Part shown: piece by piece, positions 1 to 7,326 of the stretch | Position numbering within the stretch: the first letter of the stretch is position 1 | Layout: each line of letters starts with the position of its first letter | NCBI GenBank assembly: GCA_902727945.1 | Contig: CACVAV010000337.1 | Span: forward strand, 1 to 15,926 | From: an uncultured Thiotrichaceae bacterium | GTDB taxonomy: Bacteria > Pseudomonadota > Gammaproteobacteria > Thiotrichales > Thiotrichaceae | Length of the DNA: 15,926 nucleotides | Direction of reading: 5' to 3' | Notes under the pieces: model-generated | Databases searched by the model: none | What the model saw: the letters and a program-made list of their open reading frames with translations, nothing else | What the model was told of the DNA's origin: nothing | Made by a program: the position numbers and the translations under genes

Positions 1-3
1 CAA

Positions 4-1443
4 TCAGCCGTTCCCATGCTCCCCGACACGTAGAATTTTCAGTTGATTGGTACCACCTCTTGAACCCATCAGATCACCTTTGGTAATGATGACCAAATCG
101 CCCTGATCCACTACTTTTTCACTCAGCAATAACTCAACGGCAGCACGGTTAGCGCTTTTCGCATCAGTGCTGGCCTTGGTCTGTTTTACCGGGTAAACAC
201 CCCGGTACAGAGACACCCGGCGACAAGCGCTGTCACTCGAAGTCAGTGCATAAATCGGGATACCGGAGCTGACACGCGACATCCAGCGTGTTGTGGAGCC
301 GGATTCAGTCAGCGCAGCAATCGCCCGCACACCCATGTGATTTGCGGTATACATCGTTGCCATAGCCACACCCTTATCGATGAGCGTAGAAAACCGGCCA
401 TCTTTATGATCAGCATTATGGTCAATGGCATTCTCAGCCTCTTCACATAAATTCGCCATAATTTCGACAACCCGCGCCGGATGATCACCCACTGCGGTTT
501 CACCGGACAGCATCACCGCATCCGTACCATCAATAACCGCATTCGCGACATCAAATACCTCAGCACGTGTCGGGATCGGATTAGTAATCATGGTTTCCAT
601 CATCTGCGTTGCCGTGATAACGATACGATTCAGTTCACGGGCGCGTCTGATCAGCAACTTCTGAGCCATTGGCAATTTAGCATCACCAATCTCAACCCCC
701 AGATCACCGCGTGCCACCATAATCACATCCGAGGCTTTGATGATTTCATCCATCGCCGGTTGTAACACCGCCTCAGCACGCTCAATTTTCGCCACCAGCG
801 CCGCTGTCCCGCCTGCAATCTCCATTAAACGCCGCGCCATATTCATGTCTTCAGCATTACGTGGAAAGGATACCGCCAGAAAATCCACCCCGATCTCGGC
901 AGCGATTTTAATATCATCCATATCCTTCCCGGTCAGTGCCGGTGCAGACAAGCCGCCGCCACGACGGTTCAGGCCCTTATTATTTGACAGCACACCACCC
1001 GTCACCGTTGTGGTATGAATAGCAGTACCTTTAATTTTGTCCACCGCCAGAACGATGCGGCCATCATCCAGCCAGAGTTCATCACCGGCAGCAACATCGT
1101 CCACCAACTGCTTATAGCCCAGTCCTACACGCTTCTGATCCCCTGTAGCTTCATCCATACCAGCATCTAATATGAATTTATCACCGGGGTTCAGTGTAAT
1201 CTTGCCCTCTTTAAAACGGGCGATACGTAACTTCGGCCCCTGTAAGTCACCGAGAATACCGACGGTACGTCCTACTTTTTTTGCAGCAGCACGTACCATT
1301 TCTGCACGCGCGGCATGCTCTTCTAAGGTGCCATGTGAAAAGTTTAACCGGACTACATCGACTCCGGCACGAACTAATGCTTCGACTGATTCCGGCGTAC
1401 TGGTCGCCGGCCCCATAGTTGCAACAATTTTTGTGCGTCTCAT
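4..1443 (-). CDS. pyk: Pyruvate kinase, PykA-like
   Basis: Cytoplasmic pyruvate kinase, converting phosphoenolpyruvate and ADP to pyruvate and ATP, the last step of glycolysis. At 479 residues it has the usual length and resembles E. coli PykA more than PykF in the N-terminal RRTKIVATMGPAT and in SNNKGLNRRGGGLSA (about 153-167). Visible active-site elements are the substrate-binding LNFSHG (33-38), K219 and E221 in AKIERAEA, D247 in MVARGDLGVEIGD, and T278 in ITATQMMETMI. The C-terminal regulatory domain is present and the gene is complete. It is the last gene of the operon visible here, 77 bp after pgk. The Shine-Dalgarno is weak (CAGG, 13 bases before ATG), so expression may depend on readthrough from pgk. 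The PykA type is usually activated by AMP or sugar phosphates rather than fructose-1,6-bisphosphate; that is family knowledge, not shown here. Confidence 0.97.
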   Translation of the reverse strand: MRRTKIVATMGPATSTPESVEALVRAGVDVVRLNFSHGTLEEHAARAEMVRAAAKKVGRTVGILGDLQGPKLRIARFKEGKITLNPGDKFILDAGMDEATGDQKRVGLGYKQLVDDVAAGDELWLDDGRIVLAVDKIKGTAIHTTTVTGGVLSNNKGLNRRGGGLSAPALTGKDMDDIKIAAEIGVDFLAVSFPRNAEDMNMARRLMEIAGGTAALVAKIERAEAVLQPAMDEIIKASDVIMVARGDLGVEIGDAKLPMAQKLLIRRARELNRIVITATQMMETMITNPIPTRAEVFDVANAVIDGTDAVMLSGETAVGDHPARVVEIMANLCEEAENAIDHNADHKDGRFSTLIDKGVAMATMYTANHMGVRAIAALTESGSTTRWMSRVSSGIPIYALTSSDSACRRVSLYRGVYPVKQTKASTDAKSANRAAVELLLSEKVVDQGDLVIITKGDLMGSRGGTNQLKILRVGEHGNG

Positions 1444-1520
1444 ATTATATTTTTAACCTGTCTTTGGTGGTTTGTTTACCGGCGTTCTGTTAAACAAAAT
1501 ACCGGCATTAGAAATAATTA

Positions 1521-2702
1521 TTAGCCTGCCGCACGCTCCTCCAACATAGTCACCGCAGGCAATTGCTTTCCTTCAAGAAACTCAAGGAAAGCACCGCCAC
1601 CGGTGGAAATATAAGAAACCTTATCGGCAATTTGGTATTTATCAACAGCGGCCAATGTGTCGCCACCACCCGCTACCGAAAATGCAGCTGATTCAGCAAT
1701 CGCCATCGAAATAGCCTTAGTGCCTTCGCCAAACTGATCAAACTCAAACACGCCTACCGGGCCATTCCAAAGAATAGTACCCGCATTTTTAATCACTTCA
1801 GCCAGCGCCGCTGCACTCTTCGGGCCAATATCAAAAATCATATCATCGTCACTGACCGCAGCCACTGTCATAGTGGTCGCTGCTGCATCCGGAGAAAATT
1901 CTTTACCACAGACCACATCCGTCGGCACCGGAATACTACCACCACGCGCTTTGGCATTAGCCGTCAACGTTTTACAGGTCTCAACCAAATCTGCTTCATA
2001 TAAGGACTTACCGACATTGTGACCTTGCGCCGCAATGAAGGTATTCGCGATCCCGCCACCAACGATTAACTGATCAACCACTTTGGACAATGATTCTAAT
2101 ACCGTCAGCTTAGTGGAGACTTTAGAACCACCCACCAGCGCCACCAACGGACGTGCCGGATTATCCAACGCCTTACCCAGCGCTTCCAACTCACCTGCTA
2201 ACAACGGGCCGGCACAAGCCACCGGTGCAAATTGTCCCGCACCATGTGTAGAGGCCTGAGCGCGGTGCGCCGTACCGAAGGCATCCATCACGTAAATGTC
2301 ACATAAGTTAGCATATTGCTTAGACAAGTCTTCGTCGTTTCTCTTTTCGCCAACATTGAAACGGACATTTTCCAAAAGGACAACATCACCATCAGCCATA
2401 GCCGGTGCATTGCCCAGATAATCAGTGACCAATGCAACGTCTTTACCCAGCATACCGGACAGATGCTGCGCAACCGGTGCTAAAGAAAATTCATCAGCAG
2501 GTTCGCCCTCAGTCGGACGACCTAAATGTGTCATCAGCATGACTTTAGCGCCAGCTTCCATCGCCAGCTTAATGGTGGGTAATGAAGCACGAATCCGTGC
2601 ATCGGACGTTACTTTGCCGTCCTTAACCGGTACATTCAGATCTTCACGAATTAATACACGTTTACCGGCAAGATCAAGATCGGTCATTTTGATGATAGAC
2701 AT
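1521..2702 (-). CDS. pgk: Phosphoglycerate kinase
   Basis: Cytoplasmic phosphoglycerate kinase, interconverting 1,3-bisphosphoglycerate plus ADP and 3-phosphoglycerate plus ATP in glycolysis, gluconeogenesis and the Calvin cycle. The 393 residues match the bacterial monomeric family. The N-terminal substrate loop is RVLIREDLNVPVKDG (15-29). The nucleotide-binding C-terminal half contains LVGGSKVSTK, LIVGGGIANTF, NGPVGVFE, VAGGGDTLAAV and the terminal STGGGAFLEFLEG. The start is supported by AAGGAA 10 bases upstream of ATG. It lies between gap and pyk on the same strand; the 135-bp gap to gap contains a hairpin element, the 77-bp gap to pyk only a weak AT-rich inverted repeat. Complete, with no missing motif. 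Confidence 0.98.
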   Translation of the reverse strand: MSIIKMTDLDLAGKRVLIREDLNVPVKDGKVTSDARIRASLPTIKLAMEAGAKVMLMTHLGRPTEGEPADEFSLAPVAQHLSGMLGKDVALVTDYLGNAPAMADGDVVLLENVRFNVGEKRNDEDLSKQYANLCDIYVMDAFGTAHRAQASTHGAGQFAPVACAGPLLAGELEALGKALDNPARPLVALVGGSKVSTKLTVLESLSKVVDQLIVGGGIANTFIAAQGHNVGKSLYEADLVETCKTLTANAKARGGSIPVPTDVVCGKEFSPDAAATTMTVAAVSDDDMIFDIGPKSAAALAEVIKNAGTILWNGPVGVFEFDQFGEGTKAISMAIAESAAFSVAGGGDTLAAVDKYQIADKVSYISTGGGAFLEFLEGKQLPAVTMLEERAAG

Positions 2703-2754
2703 AGCCTAAGTTCCTTGAGAGTTTTATAAATCGATTAGCTGAAGACAGAAGCAA

Positions 2755-2831
2755 CCTCTCCCTGACCCTCCCCCTGATTTCACACGTTTTTTTGTAAACG
2801 TGGACTGGACAGGGCTGGGGAGGGTTTTTTT
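2755..2831. repeat. REP-like hairpin element in the gap-pgk spacer
   Basis: A nested inverted repeat. The outer arms are ACCCTCCCC (2765-2773) and GGGGAGGGT (2817-2825), a perfect 9-bp stem. Inside lies a second perfect stem, CACGTTT (2783-2789) with AAACGTG (2796-2802). Read on the plus strand it ends in a run of seven T (2825-2831) and looks like an intrinsic terminator, but no plus-strand gene ends here. On the transcribed minus strand it follows the gap stop by about a dozen bases and has no U-tract, so it may protect the gap mRNA 3' end or partly attenuate pgk. Its CCTCTCCCT start and GGGAGGGT end recur, inverted, in the element between tkt and gap. Confidence 0.6.
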
Positions 2832-2837
2832 AAATGA

Positions 2838-3845
2838 TCAAGCCATTACATGCTTAGCAAAGCGCAGCATATTACAGGTATAACCATATTCATTGTCATA
2901 CCACGCAACGACCTTAACGAAGGTACCATCCAGCGCAATACCGGCGCCCGCATCAAAAATAGATGAGTTAGTGTTACCACGGAAATCAGTAGCAACCACC
3001 TTGTCTTCGGTATAACCCAGAGTCTCACCAATACCGGTTTCAGTCTCAGAAGCCGCTTTCATTGCCGCACAGATTTCGTCATAAGACGCATCTTTATCTA
3101 ACTCAACCGTCAGATCCACCACCGACACATCAGAAGTCGGTACACGGAAGGCCATACCAGTCAGCTTGCCATTCAACGCAGGCAGAACAACACCCACAGC
3201 CTTAGCTGCACCAGTAGAGGAAGGTATAATGTTTTCAAGAATGCCGCGACCACCACGCCAGTCTTTCATCGACGGGCCATCAACTGTCTTCTGTGTCGCA
3301 GTAGCAGCATGAACCGTGGTCATCAGGCCACGCTTAATACCCCAGTTATCATTCAGCACCTTCGCTACCGGTGCCAGACAGTTAGTAGTGCAAGAAGCAG
3401 CAGAGATAATGGCCTGATTATCATAAGTCTCATGATTAACACCATAAACAAACATCGGTGTACCGTCTTTAGACGGCGCAGACATCAATACCTTCTTAGC
3501 GCCCGCTTCGATGTGCTTCTGGCAGCTTTCTTCAGTCAGGAAGAAACCGGTACATTCCAGCACCAGATCAGCACCTGCTTCAGACCAGTTCAGATTAGCC
3601 GGGTCACGCTCAGCCGTCAGGCGGATATTCTTACCGTTAACCGTCATCGTATCGCCATCAACGCTGACATCACCGGCAAAGTTGCCATGCACAGAGTCAT
3701 ATTTCAGCATATAAGCCAGATAATCATTATCCAGCAAATCATTGATAGCTACTACTTCAAGATCATCCGCAAAATCTTTTGCGATTGCACGAAACGCCAT
3801 ACGTCCGATACGGCCAAAACCATTAATGCCAACTTTAATTGTCAC
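2838..3845 (-). CDS. gap: Glyceraldehyde-3-phosphate dehydrogenase, type I (GTG start)
   Basis: Cytoplasmic phosphorylating GAPDH, interconverting glyceraldehyde-3-phosphate and 1,3-bisphosphoglycerate with NAD(P). It has 335 residues. The Rossmann motif GINGFGRIGR occupies 6-15. The catalytic cysteine is C152 in SAASCTTNCLAP and the base is H179 in TTVHAATATQKT. D36 in VVAINDLLD is the acidic residue that normally favours NAD over NADP. The C-terminal WYDNEYGYTCNMLRF is typical. The start codon is GTG (translated Met), supported by GGGAG six bases upstream; no better in-frame ATG is seen. It lies second in the tkt-gap-pgk-pyk operon, with hairpin elements in both flanking gaps. Whether it serves mainly glycolysis or the Calvin cycle cannot be decided here. 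Confidence 0.97.
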   Translation of the reverse strand: MTIKVGINGFGRIGRMAFRAIAKDFADDLEVVAINDLLDNDYLAYMLKYDSVHGNFAGDVSVDGDTMTVNGKNIRLTAERDPANLNWSEAGADLVLECTGFFLTEESCQKHIEAGAKKVLMSAPSKDGTPMFVYGVNHETYDNQAIISAASCTTNCLAPVAKVLNDNWGIKRGLMTTVHAATATQKTVDGPSMKDWRGGRGILENIIPSSTGAAKAVGVVLPALNGKLTGMAFRVPTSDVSVVDLTVELDKDASYDEICAAMKAASETETGIGETLGYTEDKVVATDFRGNTNSSIFDAGAGIALDGTFVKVVAWYDNEYGYTCNMLRFAKHVMA

Positions 3846-3892
3846 TTTGAACTCCCGAATTTTTTCAAAATTTTAAATTAGATAACCAGTTA

Positions 3893-3926
3893 CCCTCCCT
3901 TCTGCTACGTAAGCAAAAGGGAGAGG
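3893..3926. repeat. Hairpin element in the tkt-gap spacer
   Basis: An inverted repeat with arms 3895-3906 (CTCCCTTCTGCT) and 3912-3923 (AGCAAAAGGGAG), 12 bp with one mismatch, and loop ACGTA. On the minus strand it falls 12 bases after the tkt stop and has no U-tract. It therefore looks like an mRNA 3'-end stabiliser or dispersed repeat rather than a terminator. In minus orientation it begins CCTCTCCCT and ends GGGAGGGT, like the element at 2755-2831 in the opposite orientation. Confidence 0.55.
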
Positions 3927-3938
3927 CAGTAAGTGTCG

Positions 3939-5942
3939 TTACAGAACGTCGTTCACTGCCGCAACCACATTGTCAACCGTAAAGCCGAAGTGCTTGAACA
4001 GCTCACCCGCAGGCGCAGACTCACCGAACGTATCAATACCGACAACTTTGCCATTCAGACCCACGTACTTATACCAACCACCCGTGACGCCTGCTTCAAC
4101 TGCGACACGGGCAGTCACTGCACCCGGCAGCACTGATTCACGGTAAGCCGCGTCCTGCGCTTCAAACGCATCAACGGAGGGCATGGACACAACACGGATG
4201 TTCTTATCGGACAGTGCTGCAGCTGCATCCATCGCTAAACCAACTTCAGAGCCTGTCGCAATAATAATCGCATCCGGCGTACCGTCGCAATCTTTCAGCA
4301 CATACCCGCCTTTTACTATATCAGCCTGCTGTGTGTCTGTACGCTGCTGAAACGGCAAACCCTGACGAGTCAGAATCAAACAACTCGGGCCGTTCTGCTT
4401 TTCAATCGCCGCGCGCCAGGCAATAGCGGTTTCAACACCGTCACACGGACGCCAGACTGACATCTGTGGAATCAGTCGCAAAGTGGCGGTTTGCTCCACA
4501 CCCTGGTGCGTCGGGCCATCTTCACCCAGACCGATAGAATCATGCGTATAAACAAAGATGCTGCGGATCTTCATCAGCGCGGCCATACGCAATGCATTTC
4601 GCGCATATTCAGAGAACATCAGGAAGGTCGCACCGTAAGGAATGAAACCACCGTGCAACGCCACGCCATTCATCAAAGCACTCATACCAAACTCCCGCAC
4701 ACCGTAGGACAGGTAGTTACCCGTGTAGTCCTTATCAGTGCCATGCATCGAGTTAATACCCTTACTGCTATTGCTGAACGTATTGTTCGATGGCGTCAGG
4801 TCAGCAGAACCACCCAAAAATTCAGGCAGCAAGGGGGCAAAACCATTCAGCGCATTCTTGGAGGCAACACGGGTCGCCGGAGACTCCGCCTTTTCAATAA
4901 TCGCTGCGATAGCCGCATCAGCCTTTTCAGACCAGTCAGCTGGCAGATCACCCGCCATACGCCGTGTAAATTCAGCGGATTCAGCCGGGAACGCAGCGCT
5001 ATAAGCTGCCAATTTCTCATTCCAGGCATTCTCAGCAGTAGCGCCTTTATCTTTGGCATCCCAACCGGCATAAATGTCATCCGGCACAGTGAAAGGCTCA
5101 TGCGTCCAGCCCATTGCTTTGCGGGCCGCTGCAATTTCTTCAGCCCCCAACGGCGCACCGTGCACATCATGGCCACCTTCTTTGTTAGGTGCACCTTTAC
5201 CAATCACTGTCTTACAACAAATCAGTGTCGGCTTATCTGTTTCCAAACGTGCAGTCTCGGTCGCCACACGAATCGCGTCAGCATCATGGCCATCAACATC
5301 CGCCACTACCTGCCAGCCATAAGCTTCAAAACGCTTCGGTGTATCATCAGCAAACCAGCCAGCCACGTCACCATCAATAGAAATGCCATTATCATCGTAA
5401 AAGCAGATCAGCTTACCCAGATTCAGTGTACCCGCCAGAGAGCAAGCCTCATGCGAGATACCTTCCATCAGACAACCATCACCCAGGAATACATAGGTGT
5501 AGTGATCAACAATGTCATGCCCGTCTTTGTTGAACTGTGCCGCCAACACTTTTTCAGATAATGCCATGCCGACAGCATTGGCAAGACCTTGTCCCAACGG
5601 GCCGGTCGTTGTTTCAATACCCGGCGCATAACCATACTCAGGGTGGCCCGGTGTTTTTGAATGTAACTGGCGGAAGTTTTTGATCTCTGACATTGAAAGA
5701 TCGTAACCGGTCAGATGCAGCACGGAATAAGGCAGCATGGAGCCGTGACCATTAGACATGACAAAACGGTCACGATTGGCCCAATCCGGATTTTGCGGAT
5801 TATGTGACATGAAGTCGTTATAAAGAACTTCGGCGATATCAGCCATGCCCATAGGGGCACCCGGATGACCTGAATTAGCTTGCTGAACAGCGTCCATAGA
5901 CAAGACGCGGATCGCATTAGCCAGCTCCTGACGAGTAGTCAT
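3939..5942 (-). CDS. tkt: Transketolase
   Basis: Cytoplasmic thiamine-diphosphate enzyme moving two-carbon ketol units between sugar phosphates in the pentose-phosphate pathway and, in autotrophs, the Calvin cycle. At 667 residues it has full length. Catalytic and cofactor residues fall at E. coli-like positions: H26 in NSGHPGAPMG, H66 in SNGHGSML, H100 in KTPGHPEYG, and the ThDP/Mg motif from GDG (154-156) to N185 in FYDDNGISIDG. The pyrimidine domain has FSEYARNALR and THDSIGLGEDGPTHQ. The C-terminal domain includes IIIATGSEVGLA and GIDTFGESAPAGELFKHFG. AGGAG seven bases before ATG supports the start. It is the first gene of the visible operon, divergent from the dioxygenase gene. The opposite strand carries a long open frame that I treat as a shadow. 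Confidence 0.98.
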   Translation of the reverse strand: MTTRQELANAIRVLSMDAVQQANSGHPGAPMGMADIAEVLYNDFMSHNPQNPDWANRDRFVMSNGHGSMLPYSVLHLTGYDLSMSEIKNFRQLHSKTPGHPEYGYAPGIETTTGPLGQGLANAVGMALSEKVLAAQFNKDGHDIVDHYTYVFLGDGCLMEGISHEACSLAGTLNLGKLICFYDDNGISIDGDVAGWFADDTPKRFEAYGWQVVADVDGHDADAIRVATETARLETDKPTLICCKTVIGKGAPNKEGGHDVHGAPLGAEEIAAARKAMGWTHEPFTVPDDIYAGWDAKDKGATAENAWNEKLAAYSAAFPAESAEFTRRMAGDLPADWSEKADAAIAAIIEKAESPATRVASKNALNGFAPLLPEFLGGSADLTPSNNTFSNSSKGINSMHGTDKDYTGNYLSYGVREFGMSALMNGVALHGGFIPYGATFLMFSEYARNALRMAALMKIRSIFVYTHDSIGLGEDGPTHQGVEQTATLRLIPQMSVWRPCDGVETAIAWRAAIEKQNGPSCLILTRQGLPFQQRTDTQQADIVKGGYVLKDCDGTPDAIIIATGSEVGLAMDAAAALSDKNIRVVSMPSVDAFEAQDAAYRESVLPGAVTARVAVEAGVTGGWYKYVGLNGKVVGIDTFGESAPAGELFKHFGFTVDNVVAAVNDVL

Positions 5943-5979
5943 GAAAAATCTCCTAATAGTGCTAAAAATAATTCGCGTG

Positions 5980-6010
5980 ATTGTAACCGAATGACACGAC
6001 TAAAGGACAA
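5980..6010 (-). promoter_or_regulatory. Candidate sigma-70 promoter of the tkt operon
   Basis: On the minus strand a good -10, TACAAT, occupies 5985-5980, and TTGTCC occupies 6010-6005 as a -35 with a long 19-bp spacer. Transcription would begin near 5973, giving a leader of about 30 bases before tkt. The -10 is convincing; the spacing is not ideal. The 52-bp palindrome begins 11 bases upstream of this -35. Confidence 0.4.
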
Positions 6011-6021
6011 CCAGCGCATAA

Positions 6022-6073
6022 AATGAATAATTCCCATGCTGTCTGTTAACAAGCAGCATGGGAATTATTCATT
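6022..6073. repeat. Near-perfect 52-bp palindrome between tkt and phyH
   Basis: The arms AATGAATAATTCCCATGCTG (6022-6041) and 6054-6073 are exact reverse complements over 20 bp. The centre is itself nearly palindromic (TGTTAACA at 6044-6051), so only two of 26 base pairs mismatch (6042/6053 and 6043/6052). Outside it, GGACA (6005-6009) and TGTCC (6083-6087) hint at a larger, degenerate inverted repeat. No U-tract follows on either strand, so it is not a standard terminator. It lies upstream of the predicted tkt -35 and upstream of phyH. It could be an operator, a REP or MITE-like unit, or a cruciform-forming site. Confidence 0.75.
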
Positions 6074-6116
6074 GGTGGGTTATGTCCTCCTCCGACAATT
6101 ATTTCCAGCAAACGCA

Positions 6117-6145
6117 TTGTGCCGAACTTCGTCAGAGCCAACAAT
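6117..6145 (+). promoter_or_regulatory. Possible promoter of the dioxygenase gene
   Basis: TTGTGC (6117-6122) and AACAAT (6140-6145) are 17 bp apart on the plus strand. The -35 matches four of six consensus bases and the -10 four of six. It is in the right place for the gene starting at 6213, but such matches arise by chance and nothing else supports it. Confidence 0.25.
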
Positions 6146-6212
6146 TCCCCATCTTAGATAGGGTATTAGGTGACAGTTGCCATTTAGGAATAAGCCATGA
6201 ATACTTGGCATC

Positions 6213-7172
6213 ATGAAAACACTATTGAACAATCCGTTGATTAAAGGCCCGCTCTGGGCATTACAATTATTCACCGGTGCCAAATCATTTCAGGATAACC
6301 CTGTCATTGGCAGCCCCCTGCTTAACAAACTGGGTCTGCATATTACACGAATTATTGCTTCACATGCCGTGATGAACCTGCGTATGTGGATGTTAGGAAC
6401 AAGTATCAGCAAGGCAGACCGGAAAAGTTACCGCCAACACGGTTACATTATGAAAACTAATTACCTCCCGGAAGCTGATTTTAAAACCATTGAACAGGAA
6501 CTGCGTCATTGGCAGGGCAAAGCCCGCACCTTTCACCAGGGCGATACACAAACACAACGCACACTGCTTGACCCGGACACGCTCAGACAGCTGCCTCATA
6601 CGGCAAAATTAGTGGCGAACCGTGATTTCCAACGCCTGCTGCAATACAGTAATGCGCATCAACGTCTGCCATTTTTCAATATTGAGCGCATTAATAATGG
6701 CGTACAAACCAATAAGGCAACTGATCCGCAAAAAGACATGCACTCAGATACTTTTCACCCGACCATGAAATTCTGGTTATACCTTGACGATGTGGATGAA
6801 CATAACGGGCCATTTACTTATATCCCCGGCTCAAACCGTCTGAGTAAAAAGCGCCTGAAATGGGAATATCAGCACAGTCTGAGCGCCCATAAACACCCAA
6901 ACCGTTTAGCAGCCCGTGGCTCTTTTCGTTTTTCAGCACAAGATTGTGCTGAAATAGACCTGAAAGCGCCTCGTGCTTTCACTGTGAAAAAAAATACCTT
7001 ATTGATTGCCAACACTTTCGGAGTGCACGGGCGCGGTCATGCTGACCCCGGCAGCACACGTCTGGCACTATGGGGTATGGGGCGCACAAACCCTTTCATA
7101 CCCTTCCCCGGAACCGGCTTGAAGATTGTCAACCAATATCAATATAAAGTATTGGATTGGCTTAAAAAATAA
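6213..7172 (+). CDS. PhyH-family Fe(II)/2-oxoglutarate dioxygenase
   Basis: A putative non-haem iron, 2-oxoglutarate-dependent oxygenase of the phytanoyl-CoA dioxygenase (PhyH) superfamily; the substrate is unknown. It has 319 residues. The iron-binding HxD motif is H177-S-D179 in KDMHSDTFHPTMKFWLYLDD. The distal ligand is probably H272 in NTFGVHGRGH, with R283 eleven residues later as the expected 2-oxoglutarate anchor, the same spacing as in PhyH. FTYIPGSNR (201-209) is also typical. Residues 1-62, with hydrophobic patches (WALQLF, LHITRIIASHAVMNL), precede the oxygenase fold and could help membrane or lipid contact; that is inference. The start is the first ATG after an in-frame stop at 6198-6200 and lacks a well-spaced Shine-Dalgarno: AGGAA at 6186-6190 fits an overlapping ATG at 6197 instead. 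The neighbours do not reveal a pathway. Confidence 0.85.
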   Translation: MKTLLNNPLIKGPLWALQLFTGAKSFQDNPVIGSPLLNKLGLHITRIIASHAVMNLRMWMLGTSISKADRKSYRQHGYIMKTNYLPEADFKTIEQELRHWQGKARTFHQGDTQTQRTLLDPDTLRQLPHTAKLVANRDFQRLLQYSNAHQRLPFFNIERINNGVQTNKATDPQKDMHSDTFHPTMKFWLYLDDVDEHNGPFTYIPGSNRLSKKRLKWEYQHSLSAHKHPNRLAARGSFRFSAQDCAEIDLKAPRAFTVKKNTLLIANTFGVHGRGHADPGSTRLALWGMGRTNPFIPFPGTGLKIVNQYQYKVLDWLKK

Positions 7173-7244
7173 AAACATGACTTATCTTTTAACAGATTTT
7201 TTATCACGATGAACAAAATTTGTTATCCGATGGTCACCAGCCGT

Positions 7245-7272
7245 TTTTGAAAACACTTAAATCAAGTATAGT
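7245..7272 (+). promoter_or_regulatory. Possible promoter of the HtrA gene
   Basis: TATAGT at 7267-7272 is a good -10. The best upstream hexamer, TTTTGA at 7245-7250 with a 16-bp spacer, is weak. I looked for a sigma-E (AlgU) type site because HtrA genes often have one, and found no convincing GAACTT/TCTGA pair. Confidence 0.3.
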
Positions 7273-7326
7273 TAAGCCATTAAATCAACTGCAAACCCCG
7301 TTTAAGGTTTCAATCAGGACATAAGA

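Noticed and set aside
1471..1498. Inverted repeat TTTGTTTA/TAAACAAA in the pgk-pyk gap
   Set aside because: The arms are exact over 8 bp but AT-rich and easily due to chance; no regulator or terminator function can be supported.
2765..2831. A true plus-strand intrinsic terminator
   Set aside because: The stem and T-run fit, but no plus-strand gene reads into it. I kept it as a repeat or hairpin element within the minus-strand operon.
3309..3881. A 190-codon plus-strand frame opposite gap
   Set aside because: It is antisense to a complete GAPDH, and its sequence has no known motif.
4491..5561. A 356-codon open frame on the plus strand opposite tkt
   Set aside because: It lies wholly antisense to a clear transketolase, shows no recognisable domain and has an odd composition rich in His, Arg and Thr. 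It is a codon-bias shadow.
7240..7275. A sigma-E (AlgU) promoter for the HtrA gene
   Set aside because: No GAACTT-like -35 with a TCTGA-like -10 at 16-17 bp spacing could be found.
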